A DNA stretch of 64,000 nt from Neoechinorhynchus agilis (Eukaryota; Acanthocephala): the NCBI GenBank assembly GCA_051530055.1, contig CM121341.1, positions 2,914,001-2,978,000 of the forward strand. Reading direction: 5' to 3'. The notes below the pieces were generated by a model. That model did no database searches. It was given only the letters and a program-made list of their open reading frames with translations, and was not told the DNA's origin. Numbering within the stretch: the first letter of the stretch is position 1; the number at the start of each line of letters is the position of its first letter. Of the stretch, positions 22,163 through 33,300 are shown piece after piece. The position numbers and the translations under genes were made by a program.

Positions 22163-23351
22163 TGATTTTTAATATGATTCGTTTATAAAATCACTAAAAA
22201 GAACAAACATATTTCATTGAAATATTTCTTGAGGAAACCTCGAATCGGGCATTTCAAGAAGTTGTAGTTATTTTGTATAGTATGGCTCGGGTTCGTGGCA
22301 TCTCCATTCCCGAGTTTAAGGGCTCGTACTCCGCGTTGTGTTGAGTTTTCATTGATTTTTAATATGATTCGTTTATAAAATCACTAAAAAGAACAAACAT
22401 ATTTCATTGAAATATTTCTTGAGGAAACCTCGAATCGGGCATTTCAAGAAGTTGTAGTTATTTTGTATAGTATGGCTCGGGTTCGTGGCATCTCCATTCC
22501 GAGGTTTAAGGGCTCGTACTCCCGCGTTGTGTTGAGTTTTCATTGATTTTTAATATGATTCGTTTATAAAATCACTAAAAAGAACAAACATATTTCATTG
22601 AAATATTTCTTGAGGAAACCTCGAATCGGGCATTTCAAGAAGTTGTAGTTATTTTGTATAGTATGGCTCGGGTTCGTGGCATCTCCATTCCCGAGGTTTA
22701 AGGGCTCGTACTCCCGCGTTGTGTTGAGTTTTCATTGATTTTTAATATGATTCGTTTATAAAATCACTAAAAAGAACAAACATATTTCATTGAAATATTT
22801 CTTGAGGAAACCTCGAATCGGGCATTTCAAGAAGTTGTAGTTATTTTGTATAGTATGGCTCGGGTTCGTGGCATCTCCATTCCCGAGGTTTAAGGGCTCG
22901 TACTCCCGCGTTGTGTTGAGTTTTCATTGATTTTTAATATGATTCGTTTATAAAATCACTAAAAAGAACAAACATATTTCATTGAAATATTTCTTGAGGA
23001 AACCTCGAATCGGGCATTTCAAGAAGTTGTAGTTATTTTGTATAGTATGCTCGGGTTCGTGGCACCCATTCCCGAGGTTTAAGGGCTCGTACTCCCGCGT
23101 TGTGTTGAGTTTTCTGATTTTTAATATGATTCGTTTATAAAATCACTAAAAAGAACAAACATATTTCATTGAAATATTTCTTGAGGAAACCTCGAATCGG
23201 GCATTTCAAGAAGTTGTAGTTATTTTGTATAGTATGGCTCGGGTTCGTGGCATCTCCATTCCCGAGGTTTAAGGGCTCGTACTCCCGCGTTGTGTTGAGT
23301 TTTCATTGATTTTTAATATGATTCGTTTATAAAATCACTAAAAAGAACAAG
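22085..23351. repeat. 191/192-bp tandem array (~7 units)
   Basis: Units begin at the ATGGCTCGGG motif near 22091, 22282, 22472, 22663, 22855, 23047 and 23233, with the last truncated in AAAAAGAACAA near 23351. Units are nearly identical apart from single-base indels, plus small deletions in the unit at 23047. The edge unit is diverged at its 5' side. The array lies 0.7 kb upstream of MLH3 (minus). Confidence 0.95.
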
Positions 23352-23865
23352 GACAAAATCTTCTTAAAAACACTTTGCTTTTAATCGTTTTGTTGTTTTT
23401 CCAGAAAAATTTAAAATACTAAATCTATTGTAAATGTACTGAAGTAAAAATCTCTCTTTTAAAAGCGATTACTGATCAAAAAGCTTTTTTTCGTGATCAT
23501 TTATTGACGCATATAAATTTCAAATTGGACCGTTAAGATTATTAAGATCGATATTGGATAATAACAAATGGGCTGCTATTGATTTTAATGAAATGGATAT
23601 TTATTAAAGTTTATATGGTTGCAAAAAGCGCACGTAAATTCAAAAAGGTTACTAAACAACATCGAATATTGAACAAAATTTCCATTTTTTTTCTCTATCT
23701 TGTTAATTTTATCAAATTTTGACCATTAATACACATTCTAAATGCAAGCAAAAGTACACATCCGGATCATTGTGTTCAAAACATAGGTATTGTCAAATGT
23801 AATGTCGATTGTTGAACACGAAGTTACGAGTTGTTCCCAATTAAAGGGACTATATAAGAAAGTGC
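23352..23865. other. No feature recognised
   Basis: AT-rich sequence between the array and a small frame. A TATA-like ACTATATAAG lies at about 23849. Confidence 0.35.
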
Positions 23866-24096
23866 ATGGATATCACTCGCGCAAAAGTGTCGTCGGCTCA
23901 CTCAACAATTTTATCATTGATTGCAATGAGCGATCAAGACATTTTGGTAGATATAACAAACCATCGGGATGAGGATGGTGATTATATCGCTTTCTTTGAC
24001 GAAGACAATCTGGATCTTGTAGCGCTGGATATGCTTTTATTCATGAACAACGTGGTGGTTAACGATGTCCGGCCTACTGGATTTCACACGTGGTGA
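23866..24096 (+). CDS. Possible 76-residue acidic protein
   Basis: An ATG frame, MDITRAKVSSAHST..., with an acidic middle (RDEDGDYIAFFDEDNLDL). Codon use looks protein-like, but no family is recognised. The TATAAG about 15 bases upstream is too close to act as its own TATA box if translation starts here. Confidence 0.25.
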   Translation: MDITRAKVSSAHSTILSLIAMSDQDILVDITNHRDEDGDYIAFFDEDNLDLVALDMLLFMNNVVVNDVRPTGFHTW

Positions 24097-24159
24097 TCAA
24101 TCTTTTTATTTTAGAATATAGTGCACTTTTAGTTGGCAATGATTGACGTTTAACAATTT

Positions 24160-24370
24160 TAATATTTTAGCTCGATATGTCGATGGTTCAAATCCACTGG
24201 TCGTTGAGTTCCGCGGAGGTTGCGAAGCTGTTGGAAGGGTAGGGGTCTTGCTGGAGATTGCCCATCGGCCAAAGAACAGGGTTGACCCTGTCCCTTCGAG
24301 TGCGGTTGAGCGCCTTCGAAGTGTTAGCCAAGAGGCTCCCAAAGAACGAAAAATTCTGAAGGCCCATGAG
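24160..24370 (+). other. GC-richer segment with a tRNA-like B box
   Basis: GGTTCAAATCC at 24185-24195 matches the Pol III B box, inside a T-arm-like context (GATGGTTCAAATCCACTGGTC). The following 180 bp is GC-richer than its surroundings. No matching acceptor or A box is convincing. It may be a tRNA-derived SINE or decayed element. Confidence 0.3.
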
Positions 24371-24429
24371 TGTATGCGATTTAAGATAAATAAATATTTT
24401 AGATTTAATACTTTTCTATATTAAACGTG

Positions 24430-25098
24430 ACTTAAATCCTGTGATTCAAAAGGCAAATACAAAAATTCCATTTTTATTCCCGATTTAGATCTTATATGTT
24501 TGCTTTTGTCTTCGAACCTCAAAGATCTTAAACCGTTTTAACTTGAACGAAAAAGAAATTGTTAAAAGGAAAAGGTAAAATAGCCGTTTTTGGATAAACT
24601 ATAACATTGCTTTTCAAGAAAAATTAAACGTAGTTCAAATGCGCACAATTAAAATTGAGTTTTATCATTTAAATATAATAAGTAGATGAAATACTAATAG
24701 AAAATAAACGCTAGATTGTCAATTTAGTACATTTTACGAACCCGATCAATTTTAAACGGTTTTTGCGACTACAAATAATTTTATTGCAGTTGGATCTAAA
24801 TGAGTGTTAGAATATCTATTCTGTGGACGCTTTTAGCATCGTAAAATACAACGATAGTGAATTTTGTGTACTTTCTCTAACTAAATTTTTTGTGTATATG
24901 AAGTATTTAAAGGAAAATATTGGGAAAATATGCGAAGTTAAAAATTGTTTTATAAATTAAGAAGGTTGAAATGGACCATGGAGTGAGAACTCCTCAGCGA
25001 CTTAACGACCATAAGATTTGATCACAAATGTGGCATACTTTGGTCATAAAATTCACCGTCTCATTTCATTCTTTTCTTACTAAAAAGTTTCGACTTAT
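24430..25098. other. AT-rich intergenic region, no feature seen
   Basis: Stops in all frames; no repeat or RNA gene was recognised. Confidence 0.4.
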
Positions 25099-25611
25099 TC
25101 AAAGCAACCAAATTGTTTTTTTAAACGGCATAGCTTTTCTAGACAAACTATGCTCACGCAAAAGTTTTGAAATCGCAGTTGAGATCGCATCTTGTTCGAA
25201 TTCCTTAAAAACATATCCGGAAACGTTATTTACGAAATGAGTTGTTCCATCTTCCAACTGGCCCGCATAAACCTTCGACATTATAACCATAATCGAACCT
25301 GCGTTGCAATCTCGAGCAACAGAATCGGTATTCATTCTAAGTAGTTGAACTAATCCAAAAAAGTTATTTTGATAGCAAATATCTTTAAGTTTACTGTAAA
25401 TCGTATCCAGTAAGGAATTGCCGTCGTCAAATAAGAGTATACAAATCGGTGGTCCAGCACCTCGGCTAAGTTCTTTTAACCATTTAATAAAATCCTTTTC
25501 TCCGCTTACAACCAAAACACCATCGTCGTCTTTGTTGGAGCCAAGAAGATTTGTACTTGAAAGGACAAAAAGCAAAACGCAGATTACAGACGAAAGAGAG
25601 ATCATGATCAA
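25099..25611 (-). CDS. Secreted protein of unknown family, 170 residues
   Basis: A single exon with a clear signal peptide (MIMISLSSVICVLLFVLSS) followed by a charged linker and a mixed alpha/beta domain (VLVVSGEKDFIKWLKEL ... ICILLFDD ... VQLLRMNTDSVARD ... GSIMVIMSKVYAGQLEDG). The strand-helix order and the SIMVIMSKVYAGQ stretch are reminiscent of thioredoxin-like folds but no CxxC is present, so that is a guess. An acceptor-like GGCTTTAG lies 12 bases before the ATG. An inverted repeat lies 150 bp upstream. Confidence 0.5.
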   Translation of the reverse strand: MIMISLSSVICVLLFVLSSTNLLGSNKDDDGVLVVSGEKDFIKWLKELSRGAGPPICILLFDDGNSLLDTIYSKLKDICYQNNFFGLVQLLRMNTDSVARDCNAGSIMVIMSKVYAGQLEDGTTHFVNNVSGYVFKEFEQDAISTAISKLLREHSLSRKAMPFKKTIWLL

Positions 25612-25765
25612 CTTTGACTAAAGCCTCAAACGCGTTCGCTCGAAGGTAGAGGTAACATTTCACACAACTTTTGTTTGGTTGAAGTGTTATCACCAAAATA
25701 CTCATCGACAGAGAAAATCCTTCGGGTTAATCAAAGTATATTTTTGGTAAAAATAATCAACCGGT

Positions 25766-25900
25766 AATAACATATTTGAAATATTTCGAAGGAGGTAACC
25801 TCGCCTCCTCAGTCATTGTTAAAGTGATTTATTCGCACTTGAATGTTGGAAGCGAGGTTACTTCGTTCCAAATATTTCCAATAAATTAAATTATGTTATT
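25766..25900. repeat. Imperfect inverted repeat, ~45-bp arms
   Basis: Left arm 25766-25808 (AATAACATATTTGAAATATT ... GGTAACCTCGCCTCC) pairs with right arm 25848-25900 (GGAAGCGAGGTTACTTCG ... ATTTCCA ... TTATGTTATT). The core AATATTTC.(T)GAGG.AACCTCG resembles part of the 191/192-bp array unit, so they may share ancestry. Confidence 0.7.
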
Positions 25901-25905
25901 AATGG

Positions 25906-26489
25906 GTTACATGAGTGCCCATCTCGCAAATAGAAAAGGATTAAAATAATACTAGAAACGGTCCCTTACACTTTCATTCGCACAATAAAAATAGAAAACT
26001 ACTATGCGACTATATATAAAAAGACGGATCCCAGTCTTCAAAAAAATCGAATCTAAGACACTTTAGCTACGAAAAAGCATAAATAATCGTTTCGATCTTT
26101 GACATACATCGTAATAGGAAATATTAAATGCCCTGGTCGATGCAAGTTTTTAAGAATAAAGGAACTCTATACTATCAATCGATGGTACTAACACATTTCG
26201 TACGAATAACATTGCAGCGCTAATGCAAAAATTAACACTCAGCCACAAAGCTTGAACCAGATCATTGGGTTGTGTTGTAATCTTCGCATTTTAATTTTCA
26301 AAATTTCATCGCATCCAATATTTACAAAATAGTAAGTTACGGTAATATCCGATCAAGGTTGCGGATAAACGAACAAATTCGTAACCTCAGTCTTTGGAAA
26401 GTATACAAACCACCAAGAGCGAATCTTATTGAGGCTACATTGAAAAATTATAGGTTAATATACATAAATTCTTCTCTTATTAAAGTTTC
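25906..26489. other. No feature recognised
   Basis: AT-rich sequence before the LINE copy at 26490; no gene or repeat was seen. Confidence 0.35.
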
Positions 26490-27215
26490 CTGGGTACAGC
26501 TCTCTACTTTCAGGTTCTCGCGATGGGGTCGTTCGAACTTTATTGTTGGCAGTTTCGACACGAGAATCGGGGGCGTGGTTGGAGGCTGTTCCTCTGGCAT
26601 TTGTGGCAACTCCTCTCACTAATGAGGTAACGAGGATCGCAGTGTTCTTAAGACTTGGTCTCCTGTCGATGTTGGTCTTTGGTTGAAGCTTTCGGGCGAC
26701 ACGGCCTCGTTTGTCGAAAGTCATTAGGAAGGTTCTCACGCCATTCTGAGATCAACAGCGTAATTTCTCGGGCGTTGAGAACGGCGAACTTCCCCAACAT
26801 CTTGGAACCCATCTATCTTTGTCGACTAGACGGTCGTCGACCGGACGGAATTTCGGTCTTCCCGCGGCGGGGACGTGTGTGGATACCCTCGCAGCCAGCA
26901 ACATCCGCTACTCCCTCGAAATCACCGGTGGTGCCGCCAGTGCAGCGGAAGGGAGGAAATTACGGAAATATATTCAGTTATCGAGGGCTAACTATTTTGC
27001 CCCCTTCGGAGTTGAGACGTTGCTTCAGAATCTCTCGAAGAAATTGAAAGAAACGATCAGCGAAGCACGAGCAGGTGTATTCCTTCGACAAAATATCTCG
27101 CACGCAGTACAACGAGGCAATGCTGCCAGCGTGATAGCGACAGCCGAAGAAGGAAGCTAAGATTTTGCGGACGGTGGTGCTTGCACGTTTTGTACTTTAT
27201 TATTGTAAAAAATGA
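26490..27215 (+). mobile_element. Family-A LINE, 5'-truncated 3' third
   Basis: Encodes the C-terminal region of the family (VEAFGRHGLVCRKS, SRHSEINSVISRALRTANF, FAPFGVETL, LRQNISHAVQRGNAASVIAT) in two frames because of a frame break near 26820, then TAA and the 3' UTR GCACGTTTTGTACTTTATTA. Insertion of the tail only is typical of LINE retrotransposition. Confidence 0.85.
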
Positions 27216-27572
27216 AAAATACTTTTTGAAAAAAATTAAAAATGCCATTTACCGTTTTGGTTTAGACACAGAAAAGTGTATCACTTAAATTTATAGGTGA
27301 TCGGAATTAAATTGACAAATGCATTTGATATTCATTAGGGCAATACTGCGGAAAAATGAGTTTTTTATGGTGCCGTGATGGTGAAAACCGTTTCGCTAGC
27401 AAGAAAAATGCTTTAAACAAACTCTTTCGATCATATTTTACTTGATTTCTGAATCAAGTTTTTGGTTTATCTGCTTTAAGATTTTGGGGATCTCATAAGT
27501 CTCTTCGTTGTAAGCGAACAAATTTTCCAATATGATACTGATTTCAGGCTGATCTAAGCCAAAATCTAGTAA

Positions 27573-27764
27573 TTAAGAGTCGATAGGAATCGAAACGTTC
27601 AATGCTTCAAAAATGCTCATCAGATTAGCAAATGAGCAATCGTGCAAGTGATGGATAATATCTTCTTCGATTGCTGTTTCTTCATCTATAGTCATGTTCT
27701 TGACCCTTTTAAAGGGCTCGGGAGTAGGTGGCAATTGACTTTTTATGAAAATATCGGTTGGCAA
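27573..27764 (-). CDS. Possible last exon of an unrecognised gene
   Basis: A 63-codon frame with no ATG at its start (PPTPEPFKRVKNMTIDEETA ... FEALNVSIPIDS). A possible acceptor CGCTAAG precedes it. No upstream exon was found, and no family is recognised. Confidence 0.2.
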   Translation of the reverse strand: MPTDIFIKSQLPPTPEPFKRVKNMTIDEETAIEEDIIHHLHDCSFANLMSIFEALNVSIPIDS

Positions 27765-27783
27765 TTGCTTAGCGAATCAAAGT

Positions 27784-27808
27784 CCTGCCGTATGACATAT
27801 ACGGCAGG
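27784..27808. repeat. Perfect 10-bp palindrome with 5-base loop
   Basis: CCTGCCGTAT, loop GACAT, ATACGGCAGG. GC-rich in an AT-rich setting. It lies about 20 bp upstream of the possible exon above on the minus strand. Confidence 0.8.
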
Positions 27809-29840
27809 CGAAAATTGAAGTTTACAGCAATATTCAATTCAAATTTCTTATGCCCGTGGACCTGCTTGAAATCAAAACAAACTTTGAACCTTTAAGCAAG
27901 GTCGTTTAAATTTTTAAATCTCTTAGAAAAGCTAATATGAAAGGTAAGTTAATAAGTAAATTAATTTATTGAACTTAATTTCTACATATTGCATTTCTGC
28001 CAATTCATGGTTTTCGCTTCCATTTTTTGGTTACCCGAAAAAATCTTTAGAACCTTAATTTGACTTTGAAATTCGATTGTACGCACTACAATTTTAAATG
28101 GCAAAATCATCAATTTTAATGATTGTTTCAATGCTACGTCTCTAACGCCATAGAGATATTGCCGTTTTAAATAGAAATCCCAGAATATTAGTTTTATGCG
28201 AATTAAAATACAATCCTCGGGTGAACATTGCAAGGATTATAGAACTGAATTCTTTGAATGGACTCGAAATGGCATCTTGACTCAAGAACGATCATTTTTA
28301 AATTATTTTTAATACGCATCATGTAGCACAATGGTATACCCATTATGGTAGTTTAGCTTTAGGAATTTCAATCGATGTATAGATGCTTTCTAAAGTACTC
28401 TTAGTAGATTTTTTGTGCAACCGATTTCGCTGTAAGTTAATCGGAGCGATATAGACAAAGATATCTTAACTTTAAGCGGATTCTTTGATTCGGCCATTGT
28501 CCATATTCGGTCTTTAAAGTCATTTTCAGAACGGTCATTGAATCACAAATTGATTTAAACAATTCTGCATTACCCATTCTTTGGGTCTAAGGATTTCAGC
28601 AGGTTTAAATTTCCTTGTCATAACATGAACGTACAAGATATCTTTCAATCGTACCATCGCGAGGCTTATGAACAATCTTTAAATGTAAAAAGGATCGCCA
28701 ATTTGGATTGTAAGATGGAACTTAAATCAAAAATTCATGCTCGATAATAAATTTCGTTCTTGCTGGTGGTCCATACTTGAAATGTTTAAATCTAAACGAT
28801 GGTAACGGTTTGTTTTTAGGTGTATTCCAGTGTCGACCCAGCGATTAAAGCAGTGGGCAGATAAATATTCACACTTGTAAATTGTTTTTCTAATACAAAT
28901 TGACATTTAGTTTATTGCTTCATTTACTTTATCGATAATATCATTCACACAGGTCACTTCCTCCTTCTGAGATTCGATTTTATGCAGTAATGAGATTTCC
29001 ATAAACTTGCGCCTATACTTATTCCAACCCCCCCCCGCTTTTTAACAATCCAGTTTTTCATCTCTAATTGCTTGGTTGCCTTGATATTTATTAACTTGGG
29101 AGCGTAAAATTCCAAGGAACAAATACTTACATGACTGTATGTGCAAAGACCTCGAAATTTTCTAGAAATCTAGGTTTTTTTAACAAACGTAATCTCAGCA
29201 GACGCAGTTCATGACAGTCTACATCTCCAATGATCTCATCCTTTTTTTAAAGAAAAGTTTAATGAGGAATTGGACTTATTGATGATGATGTTCACATTGA
29301 AGCGGTTACCAGAAAAAATTCAGTGTTTGAAAATTGGCAATCACGATGGAGTCCCTTTTCTACGGTCGATGATTTTCCTTGGGCATACAGCTGGGTCAAG
29401 GAAGCATATAAAATAACTTGGTTCAAATTTTTGACCCGTTTAAATAATCTCTTTATAGCAATAACTATCTTTCTATTAAATATAGCACAAAATACCTGGC
29501 TTAAAATCGAGTCAAAAAGCAGATAGAAACAATAGAATAAATAAAATTACCCGAGACAGATACATCACGATCTCTATATTATTTGGCTCTCTTAGAGCAT
29601 CTGAAATAACCTTCTTCATGTTCAACCTTCCACAGTAGACTTGTGGCTTAAGCATTCAGGTTTGTATATTGTTATACCACTGTTGTAAATCTTGACGGTT
29701 GCTATACATTTCACCTTTTCCTGCAGAGCGTAAAGTATAAAATCAAAAAAATGAGATTATAAACCTTTGCCTTATGCAAATTCCACGCCGGTCTAATCTT
29801 CACACTTTTCTCGCAATTTAAATGCAACTCAATTATAAAT
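27809..29840. other. 2-kb AT-rich region without recognised genes
   Basis: Short open frames only, mostly starting at non-ATG codons. A C10 run lies near 29028-29037. Nothing else is supported. Confidence 0.4.
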
Positions 29841-30335
29841 TCAAATAAAACACTTCTTTTGTTGCTCGGTGTTTTTTGACGTGACAATTTTTTTACAGTC
29901 CAATCCATTAATCGATCTTTTGGTCCAGTCTCTTGTAAGTGCCCATGCGTTGGAGAGTTTGATTAATACTTCGAAAAAAGCGCTCGCAAATGGGGTTCGC
30001 TGTTCAAGTGGTCGACCTCTTGAGAAGAAGACTAGAGCTGAAACCGACCAGGCCTGCAAAACTGTTTTTATCACTTTGCTGTTTTGCCCGAGTTTGTCAG
30101 CTCTGCGGGCTTTACTTTGGGCGGTTTTTAAAATTTTCTTTTGTTTAGCTTTATTTGTTGTATAATTATATTTTGCCGTGAAAGTGTATTCAAGGATACT
30201 TAGTTTTTTGTTATTGGTCATGGATTCTTGATGAAAAAATTCTCTAAAAAATTCTAATTCTACTTCCGCCCAATAATGATCCCGAGAGCGCAGTGAGCGT
30301 CCCATTTCATTGTTATAATCAATCGTATATCTCAT
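29841..30335 (-). mobile_element. Family-B (APE-type) LINE fragment, RT thumb region
   Basis: The minus strand encodes ILEYTFTAKYNYTTNKAKQK ... ILKTAQSKARRA, aligned with ILGYTFSTNL ... LLKIARINAKSAF at 33500-33620. This is the region after the RT palm in Jockey/RTE-like LINEs. It is a degraded second copy beside the family-A insertion. Confidence 0.5.
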
Positions 30336-30365
30336 TTGAGTTTTTGAAAAGAAAACATTTTTTTA

Positions 30366-33300
30366 ATCGCAATCACCACCGTCCGCAAAATCTTAGCTCC
30401 TCTCCTTCCTCGGCTGTCGCTATCACGCTAACAGCATTGCCTCGTTGTACTGCGAGCGATATATTTTGTCGCAGGAATGCACCTGCTCGTGCTTCGCCGG
30501 TCGTTTCTCTCAATTTCTTCGAGAGATCCTGGAGCCGAATGAGTGCCGAGCTGAAAAGCGCTCCATACGTCTCAACTCCGAAGGGGACAAAATAGTGGCT
30601 CCTTGTTCCTCCAGCGATTTCGAGAGAATAGGGAAAGTTGCTTACTGCGAGAGTGCCCACACACGTGGGGTGCCAGGGAAGGCATTTGCCCTTCGGCCAC
30701 GGGGTTCCAAGATGTTCGGGAAGTTTGCCGTTCTCAACGCCCGAGAAATTGCGTTATTGATTTCAGAATGGCGTGAGAACCTTCCTCCTGATTTTCGGCA
30801 AACGAGGCCGTGTCGCCCGAAAGCTTCAACCAAAGGTCCACATCGATAGCGATGGGGCGTGCGTATCGGGAGACCAAGTCTTAAGAACACTGCGATCCTC
30901 GTTACTTCATCAGTGAGAAGAGTTCCCACAGATGCCAGAGGAACGGCCTCCAACCACGTCCCTGATTTTCGTGTCGAAACTGCCAACAATCTTGCTAGGA
31001 CGCCCCCATCGCGAGAACCTGAAAGTAGAGAGCTATGAGCTCTCGCGACAAGAGGTCCGTCCCAGATCGACTGTCTGAGGTCATTCACGGGAACATGGTT
31101 AGCGCCTGTCTGCTGGCACCATTCCTCAACCGCCACCACGAAATCCCGGACAAGACAGAACTTTTCCCTCAGAATTTTCTTCGCTATCGGTGGGCTTTCC
31201 TCAAACGATCCAAGAAAGGCTGGCAAGGCAAGGTCTACTAGCGTCCGAATGCCTAATCCCCCCCGATTACACAGGCAATGAAGCTTGTCGCCACGCCTCA
31301 TCTGAGAGCTGGACCGTTAAAATACGCTGGAGAGAAGCCCTCACCTTGCCGTCGAGCTTAGCCAATCCTTCCTTATGTTTGAAGAATATTGCTGTGCGGA
31401 CCTTATATAACGATTTCGGGATAAAGAGTGCGTTCTTTATCAGAAATAACGCTTCGTGAGCTGAGAGAGCGCTCACCCTATCGCACAGCAACGAAAGTTT
31501 CGGTATGATATGGCCGATCTCAGCTTCCACATTTGAATCGAAGACGCAACTACCCAGGAGGCTGAGTTGTTCCCGAGTCACGAGTTTCAGGCCTGGAGCT
31601 ACGGCCTCGATCCCAGCCATTAGTTCTTTGACTTTGGCGGCGTCTCCAATATTCAATACAAGGAGCTCACATTTTCCAGCATTGAGCTCAATGCCCATCT
31701 TCGAGGTCTCCCTAATCAGCGTCTCCAAATCGCGCAGTACAACGGAGGGATCACCTCCGAGTATAGCGTCATCCAAGTACCAAGCGTTGAAGCTGGAATG
31801 GAGAGAGTGCACTATTGGATTTACTGTTAGTGAGAATGCGATTGGACCGAGGGGATCTCCTTGCTGCAATCCTATTTCGGACCATATGAGGTGGTCTTCG
31901 AAAAGCCAAGGAGTCGCCGTCCCGTAGGCATTGAGAAAATACTGGAAGGCTTCTGGTGCGTGATCCCTAATTGCGCGGAACACGCATTCTCCATTGGGAG
32001 AGTTAAAGGCATTCTGAAAATCACACTTAAGAATCACGCACGGCTCTGAGATTCTCGTAGCAAAGTTTCGGGGCGAGTGGACAATAGCTTCCGCCCCGCA
32101 GGATGTGCAGCAGCCCAGTTGGATTGGACGAAGTTGCTGTCCGGTTTTCTCTGTAATACGTTTGCAGAGAATTTTTACTGCGAGTCTGCGTATCGTCGAA
32201 GATACGGCGATGGGACGGATCCCACCTTCTTTTTTTGTGAGTGCACACAATGAGGCTCCGAAAAATAGGTCCTTTGCAACGGGGTTCAGGTCCTCTCCAG
32301 TCAGGCGGTCGACTATTCGAGAAAGCGCACTTCCTAGAGAGAGCTGCTTCACCAGCTGTAAAGGACATCATGTCCTTTAGGTGCTGAGGCCTTAGCCCGT
32401 CAAGCCCGTGACCCGAACCATTTGCAAAAGATGAGATGGCCTTTTGTAACTCTGAAATTTGAGTTCGCGTCCTGTCTTGTATGGGAGGAGATGGAATTTC
32501 AAAACTTCCGCTACTACATGGGTGCTTCGACCGGAGTATTTGTAGCGTCTCGCTGTCTCCTTTTGCGAAACTGTCGGAGGATGACAATAACCGAACAGCC
32601 CCCCGAACATCCCCGTCCGCAAGCTTCGAAGAGACACGTTCAGTCAGTGATCGCTTTGAAAAACGGCAGCGAAACTCTTCCTTCGTGCGTCCCTTACGAA
32701 CCTCGTAGAGATTCCTTTCAAAATCGTTAAATATTTGTTCAAAGGAGGCTAACCTTTCCTTGATTGTTGATGTCAAAGACACCCCAGAATCACCGCTGGT
32801 GCAGAGGACTAAGCGCGGGAAAGCTAAGAGCCGTGTCCATGAAGGCGCACAGTTCGTTTGCAGGCAATCGTTGACCAATCCCGTAAATGCTTTGGCGACC
32901 AGATATCGCGCGCCTTTAAGGATCCGTTTCAGGACGTTCCTGTGCAGAAACCGCACGATATCAGGTATCGAAATAGAATCAGTGGTGATCTGAGGGGTCT
33001 CACTCACGAAAGGTTCGGTTAATTGTGGTGGAGAACCAGATCCACTACAGCGGAGATCTCGGGGACCATGGACAAACAAAACCCCCAGATTGGTTAATTT
33101 AAAAGACTACCGCAAACCGGACACAAACCAGTAGAGACGCGTGGGAGCCCGGCAGCGTTGGTCTTCTCAGGTTGATAATGATCGATGAGTGGCGCGTTCA
33201 AATTATCTGCGTCAGCAGCGTCGATTGTAGGCGATTTGAACACATTGTGACGTAATTTGGAATTTCGGCAAAACCTATCCGATGCTGAGATCGTCCTGAG
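30366..33300 (-). mobile_element. Family-A LINE, nearly full length, broken
   Basis: Reading 5' to 3' on the minus strand: an N-terminal zinc finger (CPVCG then FVHGPRDLRCSGSG); a linker with LQKAISSFANGSGHGLDGLR; RT motifs FGASLCALTKKEGGIRPIAV, KCDFQNAFNS, LQQGDPLGP and the YLDD box WYLDDAILGG (~31775); the thumb; then a C-terminal domain with PFGVET and QRGNAVSVIATAEEG, ending in CGRW stop near 30373. The sister copy at 26.9 kb shows RPDG before it, so the C domain may be a PD-(D/E)XK-type nuclease, as in restriction-like-endonuclease LINEs. At least four frame breaks separate the open parts. It seems to have inserted beside family-B sequence. Confidence 0.85.

Noticed and set aside
24143-24424. 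93-codon frame in the GC-richer segment
   Set aside because: Starts at a non-ATG codon, overlaps a tRNA-like B box and shows no homology.
27982-28233. 83-codon minus-strand frame
   Set aside because: AT-rich low-complexity translation with no motif and no neighbouring exon.
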